Assembly (NCBI RefSeq): GCF_027887165.1
Contig: NC_077230.1
Coordinates: forward strand, 328,150,415 to 328,214,414
Direction of reading: 5' to 3'
Origin: Monodelphis domestica
Lineage: Eukaryota; Chordata; Mammalia; Didelphimorphia; Didelphidae
DNA: 64,000 nt
Part shown: positions 1 through 10,080 of the stretch, in pieces
Position numbering within the stretch: the first letter of the stretch is position 1
Layout: every line of letters starts with the position of its first letter
Notes under the pieces: model-generated
Told to the model about the DNA's origin: nothing
The model's database searches: none
What the model saw: only the letters and a program-made list of their open reading frames with translations
Translations under genes and position numbers: made by a program

Positions 1-201
1 TGCTTGGTCAGATATTGAAGAAGCCAGAGTCATCCACTGCATCTTGCGCCACTGACAGTTGTTCTGATTATTGCCTTGCTGCTGGACTTTGATGACTTTA
101 GAAGAGAGTGAGGCTGAGGACTGCAACTCTTTCTCACTTAAATCCGATTCAAGTCAATATGATGTCATTGATCCTCTTTAAAACATATGACAAACAACAT
201 T
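1..201 (+). repeat. Unclassified dispersed repeat, copy A (cut by window edge)
   Basis: This stretch aligns by eye with 4958-5130 and 17800-18350. Shared blocks include 'catccactgcatc', 'actttgatgact' and 'cacttaaatcc'. It ends near 'gacaaacaac', which resembles an RTE-type SINE tail. The family is not identified, and the 5' part lies before the window. Confidence 0.6.
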
Positions 202-1429
202 GGTCTGGAACTGTTTTAAAACAGAATGACATGTACCTTCATTGTTGTTTTTCCTTTGAGGCTTCAAATGAGGCAGGACACCTTGAGCTGCCACCTTGAG
301 AGTCAGATGGGAGAAGAGTGGGTCTCCTGTCTTCTATCAAGTCATGGTGCTCTAGCACATGGTTGTTCTCTCTTTTTGTATATCTCCTTTCCTGATCTTA
401 GGTGAGTGTATATTCTGAGATGAAAGCTTCTGAATGGCCTTGCCAGTTTGAGAGAGCTAAAGGTTACATCAGAGGTTCCTCTTATTAGTCAGAGCTGATC
501 AAGTAGCAATGAACAATAGGAAAAGTAGCAATTGATGTCATTGGAAGTGACTGGACAGACGTGGAAAGAAAGTCACCTGATGATGATAGACTCAGTATGT
601 TCCCTCATTTCAAAGAGAAGTCACTTATGGGCAAAATCCTCAGTCTAACAGAGAGCTATATTTAAGCAGAACTTCATGAGGACTTAATGAAGAAAGAGAA
701 AAGGATTGCCAGGACCAGAAGTTAGGGAGATATCCCTTTGGCACATTTTTTTCCCATATATGTGCCTTACTAGTACTATATTTGACATTTGTGCCCAATT
801 CTAAAGGGCATAGTGGGACAATTTCTGGTTTCAGATGGTCTGTTTTCTGTATGGAACTCTTCTCCCTCCACCTCACATCCCCCCTCCCTCCCTTTATCCC
901 TCTTGGAACTCAACCTTCCAGTTGATTCTGAGTAAGCGGAGCAGGTCCAGAGGAACTACTATGTAAGTATAGGTTATCTCCTAGATAGATACAAGATTAA
1001 TAGCTTCTATAGTCCATTCTATGTGTGAAAGTTTATGTTTATGTGACTAGTCTGTTTCTTTTTTAAAGAAATATTTTATTTTTTTTAACATTCATTGAAT
1101 GGAAAAAAGTAGCCTTTTAGACTAAATAGATCTTACATAATAATTTTGTGTAATTATTTTAACAATTAAAAATATTCATAATATATTTGTTATGTCATAT
1201 TGTTATGTCTATTATGTATTATTTATATCTATATAGTCCCATTACATATACAAATAAATCTTTATAATAATTTAATAATTAAAGTGAGTAAACTTTTTTC
1301 TTTCCTTTCAAAGAGATATCATTTTAAGAATTTGGCCTATATCAGAACTGGTCCAGTAATTAAAATAAAAAGGGACAAAGCATTGCCCACATGTGTTATA
1401 GAAAACCTTATTTCACCTTCTAATCACAG
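202..1429. other. Intergenic DNA, no recognised feature
   Basis: No coding exon or clear repeat was recognised. The part from about 1060 to 1290 is very AT-rich. Short ORFs here show no family resemblance. Confidence 0.5.
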
Positions 1430-1545
1430 TCCTTCAGAGCTGGGACCTTCCACATTTTCATCTGAGGGCCCAGAAAGGTTATGTGATTGTATGAGGTCAA
1501 TTTCATATAGACAGTTAGTGGCATAGTCAAGATTGAGAATGCAGG
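1430..1545 (-). repeat. MIR/THER1-like SINE fragment
   Basis: The stretch reads as the reverse complement of a MIR: 'gagggcccagaaaggttatgtgat' is followed by a degraded copy of the 'cacacagctagtaagtggca' block. Confidence 0.5.
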
Positions 1546-2469
1546 TTTATTTTTTATTTTTTAACAACCAGTCCATTGCTTTTTAAATGTAAACATTAAA
1601 TCTCCTTTTCTTTACCTTCAACAGTATTACTGTAGAAAACACATGTTAAAAATACATAAAGTCTAAACTGTAACAAGTGCAACATTATCCCTTGGACAGC
1701 TTAAGTGTTTTGTTTTTTTTCTTTCTGAGAGATAAGTCTGTTACCAGGAAAACAAATTCTGTTATTACATCAAATAAAACGGTTACAAAGTCAATTAGGA
1801 AGCAGCAGAGCATGCTTGTTATAGTTTAATGAGCCTGCATCCTAGGAAGTGCTGGGTCAGCAGCAGCTAAGTTGGCCACTGTGGATACTGAACTTCCGAA
1901 ACATGAATCACACCAACCCTGGGAAGGTTCCTTCCCTTGATCTCCAAAAAAAACACCGAGAAAGCAAATTGGTTCCCCCTTATCAGCTGTTCCCTGTAAC
2001 AGCTGCCCTGTTGGCTGCTTCATTGATTCTTCAATGTTTTGTCACTTTTAACAATTGCTTTATTGTCTAGTTTTTGTGTGATGAGGGAGGAGTCAAAGTA
2101 TATTCTAGGCACAGTGGAGGAAAGGGGTCAGAAGAATTAAATTGCTGAATAGAGAGCAACAGAGAGAAAAATAAATTACTCTTACCCCTAGGGATTTCTG
2201 GGGGTCTGGAAAGAGCCTATAAGAAGTAAAGTGATGTATCTCCCAAGTTAGTTTGTGGAAGGAGAACGTTTCCTTCTGGGAAAGTTTTGTGCATTCTGGA
2301 AGTGGGGAAATACTGAACTGACAGCCCAATGGCCCAGGCTGCTAGTTCCAGTTCTGCTACTAACTGATCCTAGGAACCAACCCTTAACTTTTCTACACTT
2401 TAATTTTTAATGCTACTTTCCTCCATGAACAATTTGTTTCAGCAAAACTGAAGTACTTTTTTTTTTTAC
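1546..2469. other. Intergenic DNA, no recognised feature
   Basis: No gene was recognised. A short + strand MIR-like piece ('agttctgctactaactg') may lie at about 2345-2400. Confidence 0.45.
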
Positions 2470-3070
2470 TTTTTATGGAGGCAAAGAATTGGAAATTGAA
2501 GGGATGTTCATAAATTGGGGAATGACTGAACATGTTGTGATATATGATGGTGATGGAATACTCTTGTGCTGTAAGAAATGATGAACAGGATGATTTCAGA
2601 AAGAGCTGGAAAAAACTATATGAACTAATGCAGAATGAAACAAGCAGAACCCGGAGAACACTGTACACAGTAACAGCAATATTGAGGGATGATCAAGTGT
2701 GAAAGATTTGCTATTCTCAGCAATACGACAAACCAAGACAATTCTGAAGGACTTGTGACAAAGAATGCTATCCACTTCCAGAGAAAGAACTGTTAGAGTC
2801 AGAATACAGATCAAAATGTTATTTTTTTACTTTAGTTTATTTATTTTTTATTTGGAGGGTTTTGGTTTTCTCTTATAATGAGCAATATGGAAATATATTT
2901 TGCATGATAGTACATGTATAACCCAGATCAAATTGCTTACCATCTCCAGAAATGGGGAGGGATGGGAGGAAGGGAGTCAGTTAGGATCTTATAACTTTGG
3001 AAAATGTATGTGGAAAATTCTTATTACATGCAATTGGGAAAATATAAAATATCTTTTTTAAAAAAACTGA
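2470..3070 (+). mobile_element. 5'-truncated L1, 3' UTR
   Basis: This is a marsupial-type L1 3' end. It contains 'ttggggaatgactgaac', 'gctgtaagaaatgatgaaca', 'cagaacccggagaaca', 'tctcagcaatacga' and 'ccagagaaagaactgtt' in the expected order, and ends in an A-rich tail near 3060. Only the 3' portion is present, with no reverse transcriptase. Confidence 0.8.
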
Positions 3071-3096
3071 AGTATTCACCATCTCTCGAGCTTGCT

Positions 3097-3430
3097 GTTT
3101 TGGGATAGAAAGAGCATCAGCTCTGAAATCAGGGGACATGGGTTCAAATCAACCTCAGACAATTATGTAACCATAGCAAGACTTCCTTGGGCCTCAATTT
3201 CCTCATTTCTAAAATGAGTCATTAGAGGTGTCAAACATGTGACCTCCAGATCCTGGGAAATATGTAATAAAATAAATAAAAGTATGATGAAACACTGATG
3301 ACTTCAATATGCAGTTTTATAAGTAATTTCAAGGATTCTTATGTGTAGTTTAGTAGTCCCCATTGTATTTGAATTTGAAACCACTGAACTAGATGGTTTT
3401 TTTGAGGTCCCTTTCAGCTATGTGATCTTC
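3097..3430 (+). repeat. MIR/THER1-like SINE split by a DNA element
   Basis: The left part has 'gggttcaaat', 'cctcaatttcctcatttct' and 'aaaatgag'. The right part resumes at 3396 with 'actagatgg...gaggtccctttcagct'. The interruption at 3224-3395 is listed separately. Confidence 0.75.
3224..3395. mobile_element. hAT-like MITE inside a MIR
   Basis: The ends read 'gaggtgtcaaac' and 'tttgaaaccactg', which are degenerate inverted copies of the hAT-type terminus CAGNGGTGTCAAAC. The interior is AT-rich and has no ORF. A related copy in the other orientation lies at 58504-58698. Confidence 0.6.
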
Positions 3431-3561
3431 TCCTGCCTCAGGACCTTTGCTTGTGCCATCTTCCAGCTACTTATCCTATGCTGCTAACTCTTAGATAGTA
3501 TCCATGCAGTTGCTATCTCCACCAGCAGAAATTGGAACTCATCAATACTTATTTCATCCCT

Positions 3562-3665
3562 TGTGGTATAGTGGATAGAGCACAAGAGCCTACTATAGTT
3601 GATAGGAGTTTAAGTCAGGAAGATTTGAGCTTGAAACTGAGCTCAGACATTTATTAGCTCTTCAC
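3562..3665 (+). repeat. tRNA-derived SINE 5' fragment
   Basis: It starts 'tggtatagtggatagagca' and continues to 'gctcagacatttattagctc', the tRNA-like head and early body of a marsupial SINE. The 3' end is missing. Confidence 0.6.
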
Positions 3666-4957
3666 ATTGGTCCAACAACTTACTCTATAACCGCTCATAA
3701 AGATTCGGCTTGGTCACCCATATCAAAAAAGGCCATATATGAAGAATTTGTATGGCCTGTGTACCTAACATGAAGTTGGATGGACAACCTATAGTCCTTG
3801 TCTGTCAATCTATATATCAGGGACAGATAATAAAAAGATACAGTGAATCAGACCCAGAATTGGACAGGAGGAGAAGAGTTGGCTGGATTGACTTCAGGAA
3901 ATTGCAATTTTCCTTAATGACCTTCATATCTTCCAGAAGCAAAGGCCCACTAAAAACAACAATATTCTCATGTTATTTAGATTTGAGACATGGTAATTTT
4001 AAAACATAGAGTTGTTTTATCATCTGTGCTCCCTAAGGGTGGAGTCTGATTGAGGTCTGTATATGCTAGAGCCATAACAAGGATGAAACAATCTGGATTT
4101 TTCTCTAGGACATTGAAATCAAGAGACTTGAGAGAATGCTTTTACTCCTAAGATGTAGAAGTAACAGAGCATCACAAGTAGTTAGCATGAATAATTAAAT
4201 GTGGAAGCTATCAGATGTTGGACCACTTCCCACTCCACAACTCCTAGTAGAATCTTCATAGTGTCCTAGAATTTATCTCCTTAAAGGGCTTTGTGTCCTG
4301 GGAACTCTTCTTTCCTTCACCCATGCCCAGTTGTATTTGACATCAAAATTTTATATGAAGATTTAAATATAAATTCCTGGTGAATAGGGATTGTTTCATT
4401 CTTTTTGCTTGTCTGTTTTTGTCCCCAAGCATTAGTACAATGATATGTACATGGCCAGTGCTTAATAAATGCCTGTTGGTTAGACATTTCTTGACACTTG
4501 CTCTAGATACCAAAATTGCTAATTATGGTTCTTGGGACTGTGACCCTAGGTGTGTGCAGTGGCAGTCTAGCCACTATTCAAGAGACTGGAAAGCCATCAA
4601 TCACAATACAGTTGTTTATTGAGAAAGAGAGCAAATCCTGGGGAAAAGTTCCTCACTTCCTTGACCTGTTACATACTCTGTTGGAGCCCACCCTCCAACT
4701 CCTACAGAATTCCACTAGAACTACCTCTTGTCAGTTAGAGGTTCTAATTTGCATAACCACACTGATTCCATTGGAATGCTCTGGTCAGGATTCAGTTAGA
4801 GGTTCTAATCTGCATATTTACTCAGAATGCAGATAGATATAAGGTATGTGGGGTAAGATTTACTGGGAGAAAGATACAAACTTAATAATGATTTAAAATA
4901 TCAACTTGAAAAGATACATCCCACAATTCCAAAACTACTTTGTATAGAATAGCAGGT
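3666..4957. other. Intergenic DNA, no recognised gene
   Basis: No coding exon was recognised. A short L2-like terminus ('acatggccagtgcttaataaatgcctgttgg') lies at about 4449-4480. A direct repeat of 'cagttagaggttctaat' occurs near 4734 and 4793. Confidence 0.45.
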
Positions 4958-5130
4958 GTTTAGAGTTTGGTTAGACATCTGAAGAAGTCAAGTTCAATCT
5001 CTGCATCTCAAACTATCACAAATCATCTTGACTTTTGTCTTGCTACTAGACTTTGGTGACTCTGGAAGAGATCATGAGGCTGACAATTTCCTGTAGAGAA
5101 AGCATTTGAGGGATGAGTCATGTCACCTGA
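4958..5130 (+). repeat. Unclassified dispersed repeat, copy B (internal fragment)
   Basis: It carries 'tagagtttggttagacat', 'gacttttgtcttgctact' and 'gactctggaagaga', collinear with copies A and C. The 3' end with the 'cacttaaatcc' block is absent. Confidence 0.6.
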
Positions 5131-5152
5131 GGCTTGCTGTGTAATACCTACT

Positions 5153-5190
5153 AGATAGACAGATAGACAGAGACAGACAGACAGACAGAC

Positions 5191-5234
<44 letters not shown>

Positions 5235-5235
5235 T
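5153..5235 (+). repeat. (GATA)n/(GACA)n microsatellite
   Basis: A compound tetranucleotide tract: GACA units come first, followed by about 14 uninterrupted GATA units. Confidence 0.95.
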
Positions 5236-5327
5236 GAAAACAAAGCATTTGTTAAGTATTTTCAGTTTTCCAGGAGCTGTGCCAAATGGTAGGGATCTAA
5301 ATTCAAAAAAGCAAACTGGCCTCTACT

Positions 5328-5562
5328 CTCAAGCTAGGTGACAAACTCCATAGCACTGGACTTGGAGTCAGGAAGACTCACATTAATGAATTCAAATCTG
5401 TCCTCACTTTACTGTATGATCTTTGGCAAGTCATTCAATCCTGTTTGCCTCAGTTTCCTCATCTATAAGATGAGCTGGAAAAGGAAATGGTAAACTACTC
5501 TAGTATCATTTCCAAGAAAACTTCAAAATGGGGGAATGTAGGACATGACTGAACAACAAAAT
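5328..5562 (+). repeat. tRNA-derived SINE with RTE-like 3' tail
   Basis: The head is 'gcactggacttggagtcagg', the body has 'tggcaagtcattcaa' and 'cctcagtttcctcatc', and the 3' part has 'ggaaaaggaaatggtaaac' and then 'ggacatgactgaacaac'. That last motif resembles the 3' end of RTE/BovB LINEs, which suggests mobilisation by an RTE element. Confidence 0.75.
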
Positions 5563-5659
5563 ACTCTCAAGGAGTTTCCATTCTAACTGAAGGGAAGAAA
5601 AAAAAGTTGGGAAGAGTGAAAACTAATGAAGAATTATAACAATTAAGAGAGTGAGTTGA

Positions 5660-5855
5660 GGGGCAGCAGGTTGGCTCAGTGGATTGAGAGCCATGTCTAG
5701 GTCCTGGGTTCAAATATGGCCTCAGACACTTCCCATCTGTGTGACTCTGGGCAAATCACTTAACCCCCATTGCCTAGCTCTTACCACTCTTCTACCTTGG
5801 AACCAATACACAGTATTGATTCTAAGATGGAAGGTAAGGGTTTAGAAAAAGAAAA
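5660..5855 (+). repeat. Mar1-like SINE, near full length
   Basis: It has the tRNA-like head 'gggcagcaggttggctcagt', the B-box-like 'gggttcaaat', 'tgtgactctgggcaaatcac', the tail 'ccaatacacagtattgattc' and 'ggaaggtaagggtt', then an A-rich end. This structure is typical of marsupial genomes. Confidence 0.9.
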
Positions 5856-5984
5856 AAGTGAGTTGAGCTGAGAATGTGAGCATGACTGGGGCTCCTCAAG
5901 AAATGGTGATCCAAATCAGAGACTCATCAATCAGACAGAGCAGTCCCCTTGGGAGAATTAAAGTGAATGAAGCTGCAGAGGTGG

Positions 5985-6115
5985 TAGGTACTAAGATTGT
6001 GTTTACAATTAGGGACTCAGAGGTGTTCAGTGACTTGTCCACTGTAAGTCATAATGTGAAAGCCTAGACTTTTGCCTCCAAATCTAGGACTCCCTCCACA
6101 GCTATTCTCTATTTC
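5985..6115 (-). repeat. MIR-like SINE fragment
   Basis: Reverse-complement MIR body: 'cagaggtgttcagtgacttg' through 'ctccaaatctaggactcc'. It is diverged. Confidence 0.5.
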
Positions 6116-6287
6116 AGGAAAGCCAGATGAAGCAACTGAACCCACCAACCCCTAAGGAGCAACAGAGTTAAGACAGTAGGAATTACAGCTCATTCCCAAA
6201 GTACCTCAGCAGGAAAGGGGGAGTAGATACACACTGTTACAGAGAAGCTAGAATCGTCATGGAGAGAGATTACTTAGGCTCATATGA

Positions 6288-6395
6288 TTTAGAGTTGTAG
6301 GCTCCTTAGAGATCATCCAGATCCTTCCTCTTACTAAGAAAAATGAATCTCGGATACTTTTAAGAAGTGCCTTGCTCAGGGTTACACGGATAACA
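6288..6395 (-). repeat. MIR-like SINE fragment
   Basis: Reverse-complement MIR: 'tagagttgtaggctccttag', 'agatcatccag', then 'ccttgctcagggttacac'. It lies just upstream of the CpG-rich promoter region. Confidence 0.55.
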
Positions 6396-6469
6396 TCCCC
6401 CGTCCAAGTTAATTTCAAAATAACTCTCTCAGCACAGAAGAAATGTATTGACTATTTTCAATGACTGAG

Positions 6470-7720
6470 GTCCTGGCCGCCTGGAGACTCATGGGGCGAA
6501 TCCCAGAATCACAGCTTTCGGGAGAGATCCCTCCAGGATGCTGCCGGAGCCCTCTGAATGTGTTCAGGTGTGGGCTGGTCGAACCGTAGGCTGTTAACTA
6601 CGTGCTGAAACGCAGGAGCGGAAAGACACACCGGTGACTTTTATGGAAACTTCGGGCTGAGGCCCCCTTGGGGAAGCCCCGACTTCGGTCCCCAACGCCT
6701 TAGCCTAGCCTCGCTTCTTTCCTCTCCCAGGTGCAGCGGACATGCTTGCCTGGAGACCCCGGGCAGGCTTAGGGTTCGGAAGATGCACCAACAAGCAGCC
6801 TGCCTCAGTGGCTCGGCCAGAGGCAAGGGGAGATGAGTCGGAGGAGGTGGCAGTGGGGCTGTGGCTAACAAAGCTACGGAGCTCAGGCTTCCAGCCAGCC
6901 GCATCAAGCAGGTGGAGAGGGGGCGCGGCTACCCGGCCTCTGTCAAGCCTCACTGCTTGGGATTTGCTGCGCTTGAGCGGTGCGCCTCACGTGGAGCCCG
7001 ATCACGCCTGCCTCCTTCACGTCCCCCTAGCCTTGCGGGGCTCGGCCGAGGGAGGGGGAACCAGGAGGAGAAAGCGGAGCTCTGAGCGGGGGAGGAGAAG
7101 CCGGCTTCTCAGAACGCCGGGAGGGGGAGGGAATGGGGTGCTGTGAGGGTTTGTTGGGTTACCCTTGGCCAAACTGAGGTGCCGCTACGCCCTCCCTGCT
7201 GGGAAAGGGAGCACTAGTTCCTGGGACTCGCTGGCCAGAAGGAGCGACCCGGGGCTGTCATTGGCAATCCCGGGATCTGCTTCCTGGGTTTGCTTTCGTT
7301 TTGCTGGGGGCTTCTCCTTTCTCCTCCCTCCCTTGCTCTGCATCCCGGCTTCCAACTCCACTGGTTTCCCTCCTTGAGGTATACACACGGAGGCTGCGCG
7401 CCGGCACCGGGGCGCTGGGCGGAGGGCAATCTCACTGCAGCTGCAGGTGAATGCGCAGAGGGAGGCGGCGGGGAATTGGGCCAGAGATGTTTTGTTGCAG
7501 GTTAGGGACCGGGTGTGAGGAGAAATAGGGAGGGGGCGGAGAACTGCAGCGATGGATCCAGTTGTGACACTCCACTTCCACCCTTTTTGCAGCGCGTAGA
7601 CTCCCACCTCTCCAACGCCCCCTCCCCCCCGTTCCCAATTCCCAGGTGCGAGCATGAGTTCACCGAGAGCTGGAAGTCGAGGTCACTCACGGGTACTGTG
7701 TGACCGCCCTATCCCTAATC
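6470..7720. promoter_or_regulatory. ME3: CpG island promoter region of ME3
   Basis: CpG dinucleotides and G+C rise sharply here, against an otherwise AT-rich, CpG-poor window. GC-box-like motifs occur at 7417-7423 and 7531-7540, and an inverted CCAAT box (ATTGG) at 7260-7264. No TATA box is evident. The island ends about 50 bp before the ME3 start codon, as expected for a housekeeping-type dispersed promoter. The transcription start cannot be placed from sequence alone. ORFs of up to 156 codons on either strand here are side effects of the low stop frequency in GC-rich DNA. Confidence 0.85.
7531..7540 (+). promoter_or_regulatory. GC box (Sp1-like)
   Basis: The sequence 'agggggcgga' contains GGGGCGG, the Sp1/KLF core, 227 bp upstream of the ME3 ATG. 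It is a motif match only. Confidence 0.5.
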
Positions 7721-7770
7721 TTGTCTTCTTGCCTCTTTCCCATCATCCAGGTTTCGAGGGACGAAAATGA
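7654..7770 (+). other. Upstream ORF overlapping the ME3 start codon
   Basis: An ATG in good context (A at -3) opens a 38-codon frame beginning MSSPRAGSRG and ending HPGFEGRK. Its TGA (7768-7770) overlaps the ME3 ATG (7767-7769) as ATGA. If the mature 5' UTR includes this segment unspliced, the uORF would be expected to affect ME3 translation. If an intron is removed up to the AG at 7750, the uORF is lost. Nothing suggests the peptide itself is conserved. Confidence 0.45.
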
Positions 7771-7967
7771 GTTCTCTCTTCAGCCAGGGAGCCCGGGTGG
7801 CTCTTCAGGGCAGGTTCAGCTGCGCCCTCCTGCTCCGGGGACCCCCCTTGACAGGCACCCAGCTGATCCGAACCAGTAGCAGCTCCGGGCCCGCAGGATC
7901 CTATCCTGTGCCCTTGGCCTTGAAGAAGCGGGGCTACGACGTCACCAGGAATCCACATCTCAACAAG
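7767..7967 (+). CDS. ME3: Mitochondrial NADP-dependent malic enzyme 3, first coding exon (partial)
   Basis: The enzyme oxidatively decarboxylates L-malate to pyruvate and CO2 with NADP+ in the mitochondrial matrix. This exon encodes only the first 67 residues. Residues 1-45 look like a presequence: arginines at 10, 16, 24 and 35, no acidic residue, and many Ser, Ala and Leu. Residues ~48-67 (VPLALKKRGYDVTRNPHLNK) match the N-terminus of mammalian ME3 as I remember it, apart from two extra residues between PL and KK. ME2 and ME1 lack the KKRGYDVTRNPHLNK block. The ATG has A at -3 and A at +4, and it is the first ATG in this frame after the CpG island. The exon ends in phase 0 after AAG with a GT donor. 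The next exon should begin with the GMAFT-type block and is not in this window. The presequence has diverged from human ME3, which is usual for transit peptides. Confidence 0.92.
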
Positions 7968-7973
7968 GTACCC
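7968..7973 (+). other. ME3: Splice donor of ME3 first coding exon
   Basis: The junction reads AAG|gtaccc. The homology to ME3 ends exactly here, and the reading frame beyond it (EGEWWSGRWSES, then a stop) has no resemblance to malic enzyme. Confidence 0.85.
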
Positions 7974-8299
7974 GAGGGAGAGTGGTGGTCAGGGCGGTGG
8001 TCTGAGTCCTAAATTGCAGATGGGGTTGGTTGCCCCTGACCCGTAGCTTACCGACCCGCTATTCCCCTTACTGGGGCCACCGGACTTCTCTCCTCCCTCT
8101 TTCCACAGGAATCCAGCCCAGCGTCAGTGTTTTCCTTGTATGTTTTGTCAGTTGTTACTAGGGCCTGGCTGTGACTTGATTGGCTGTGTTTAAAAAAAAA
8201 AGAAAGAAAAGAAAAAGAAAAGGCTTATTGTCAGGTGCCTTAGATATGAGGCAGGGCCATAAGTGGAAAGACAGGGAATCAGCGACTCTACTCTTGACA

Positions 8300-8655
8300 A
8301 GTTGATAGGATATTGTAGTCTTAGTTATCATCTAGCTTCACCCTTTCATTAAAAAAAAAAATTCTTACCTTCTGTCTGAGAATCAATACTATGGATCCTA
8401 AGGCAGAAAAACTTTGAGGTAACGTTAGGCAAAGGGGTGGGGCAGGGTTAAGTGACTTGCCCAGGGTCACACACCTAGTGGATTCAAACCCAGGATGTAC
8501 TGTCTCCTGGCCTAGTCCTCTATCTACTAAGCCATCTAGTGTCCCCTTCCCCCTTTCATTTTACATGTGGAGCAATTGAGTCCAGAGATGTGGGGACATG
8601 AAATGATTTGCTTAGTTACATATGTAGTTAGGCAATGGAGCTAGGATTTTGGGTT
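8300..8655 (-). repeat. MIR-like SINE, split by a Mar1-like SINE
   Basis: Reverse-complement MIR: 'cttagttatcatctagcttc' on the left, then 'acatgtggagcaattgagtc' and 'agttaggcaatggagctagg' on the right. The inserted SINE occupies 8351-8550. Confidence 0.65.
8351..8550 (-). repeat. Mar1-like SINE with target-site duplication
   Basis: On the + strand it begins with an A-rich run followed by 'ttcttaccttctgtctgaga' and ends with 'gccatctagtgtcccc'. It is flanked by the perfect 10-bp duplication 'ccctttcatt' at 8341-8350 and 8551-8560, so it is a clean insertion into an older MIR. Confidence 0.9.
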
Positions 8656-8970
8656 ACCTGATTATTTTTGTGACTTGGAGCAACTCATTTCATTCTGTTT
8701 ATTTACAAAATGAAGGGGTTGAATTATATGACCTTTAGGGCCCCTTCCAGTTTTAGATCCTATGGCTGAATGTCACCAGGAAGCTTGGGTCACAGCTCTG
8801 CCTATGACCATGTCCGTGGAGAGTTAATTTAGATCTCTCCGTTACCTCATCTCTAAGAAGTAATACCTATTCTGTCTTTGTACTATAGTCATTGTGTGGA
8901 TCAAATGAGATTCCACATGTAGAAAAGTAGTTTGATAATTGTACAGTGCTATAGAAATGGAGAGTAGTGA
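8656..8970 (+). repeat. MIR-like SINE remains (two adjacent pieces)
   Basis: The first piece (8660-8765) has 'gtgacttggagcaactcatt' and 'gggccccttccagttttaga'. The second (about 8800-8970) has 'cctcatctctaagaagtaat', 'ggatcaaatgaga' and 'acagtgctatagaaatgg'. Confidence 0.6.
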
Positions 8971-8996
8971 CATATTCAAAAGGTGCTAAGGAAAGC

Positions 8997-9300
8997 AAAT
9001 TGAATTTTGGAGCTGAAAGGGACTCTGATGATAATTTAGTCCAGAAACTCCTCCAAGAACTTCCTGTAATCTCTGAACCAAGATAATTGGACAGTGTTTT
9101 GTTTTTTAAAAAAATATAATACCTATTTCTATTTGAGTTTGTCATAGCTGATCTAATCTAATCCTCTTCATTTTTACAGCCAAGGAAATTGAGGCCCAGA
9201 GGGGGAAAATGATTTGCCCGGTGGCACACAACCAGTTGGGTTCAAGTAGAAAGAAGGTCTTGTGACTCCCAGTTAGAAATTCTGTAAGCATTCTGCTCCT
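8997..9300 (-). repeat. MIR-like SINE, interrupted
   Basis: It begins 'ggagctgaaagggactctga' and resumes after about 100 bp with 'gccaaggaaattgaggccca' and 'gatttgcccggtggcacaca'. Confidence 0.6.
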
Positions 9301-9764
9301 AGTTTTTTACTTAAGCCACCATCACTCATACGTTTATTTCTGTAAGTCCTTTTTACACATGGACCTCAGAAGAGTGGCTGGTGAATACTTCTAAAACTAT
9401 TTTGAACAATAACCAGGGAACCGATGGGCTTGTATTAACCCTGTCACTGGATGTTGTATGACCTTGAATTAGTGCCTAACCTACAGGGCTTAAGGTAAGG
9501 CAGGGTTAGTTGGAGAAATCTGGAATAAGAAGACAAGTTTGAATGCTATGTGGCTTGGATCCATTCTGGAACTCTGGAACTGTGACCTTACTGCATTACA
9601 CAACTGCAATATGTAGGTTTTTTCCTCTTTTAACAAACCATTATTATTAGTTCATTTAAAAAAAATGCCATCAAATGAGCATAATAAATTTTATGTTTTG
9701 TTTGCTGAAGAAAATATTAAACTACAAAAGAAAACAAAAAAATTATCTTTGCATATGATAGGAC
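9301..9764. other. Intron DNA, no recognised feature
   Basis: Nothing recognisable apart from A/T-rich tracts near 9655-9745. Confidence 0.4.
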
Positions 9765-10080
9765 CATATAATTTTCCCATTTTTATTTATTTTTAACATT
9801 CTTTTTCATTTTGATTTTAATTATCTCCCTCCATTAAATCCTTCTCCCACCAATTGAGGTCAGTAACATACTACTCCTTGTACCTGTGAAGTGATGCATG
9901 ATATATATCTATGTTAGCCATGTAATTTTTTTTTTGTAAAAATAAAGCAAGAAAAAGTGAAAAAATATGCTTTGGTTTACATTCAGAGTTCATCTTAGAT
10001 GAGATGAGTTGTCTCTTTTCATCACAAATCCTTTGGAATTGATTTGTAGCTAATACGATTGTGTCATCATGAAAATATTC
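9765..10080 (-). mobile_element. L1 3' end fragment, antisense
   Basis: T-rich at the left, then C-rich 'tctccctccattaaatcc', then 'aaaaatatgctttggtttac' and 'attcagagttcatcttagat'. These correspond to the reverse complement of the marsupial L1 3' UTR. It is strongly diverged. Confidence 0.6.

Noticed and set aside
5153..5235. Tandem arrays as CRISPR repeats
   Set aside because: The units are contiguous 2-5-bp microsatellites without spacers, in a mammalian genome.
6742..7146. 134-codon ORF (+) upstream of ME3
   Set aside because: It lies wholly inside the CpG island, its composition follows the GC content, and it has no recognised domain or splice link to the ME3 frame.
7185..7655. 156-codon antisense ORF in the CpG island
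   Set aside because: GC-rich DNA has few stop codons. The frame is low-complexity, has no family match and overlaps the ME3 promoter. A divergent transcript is possible but not a supported protein.
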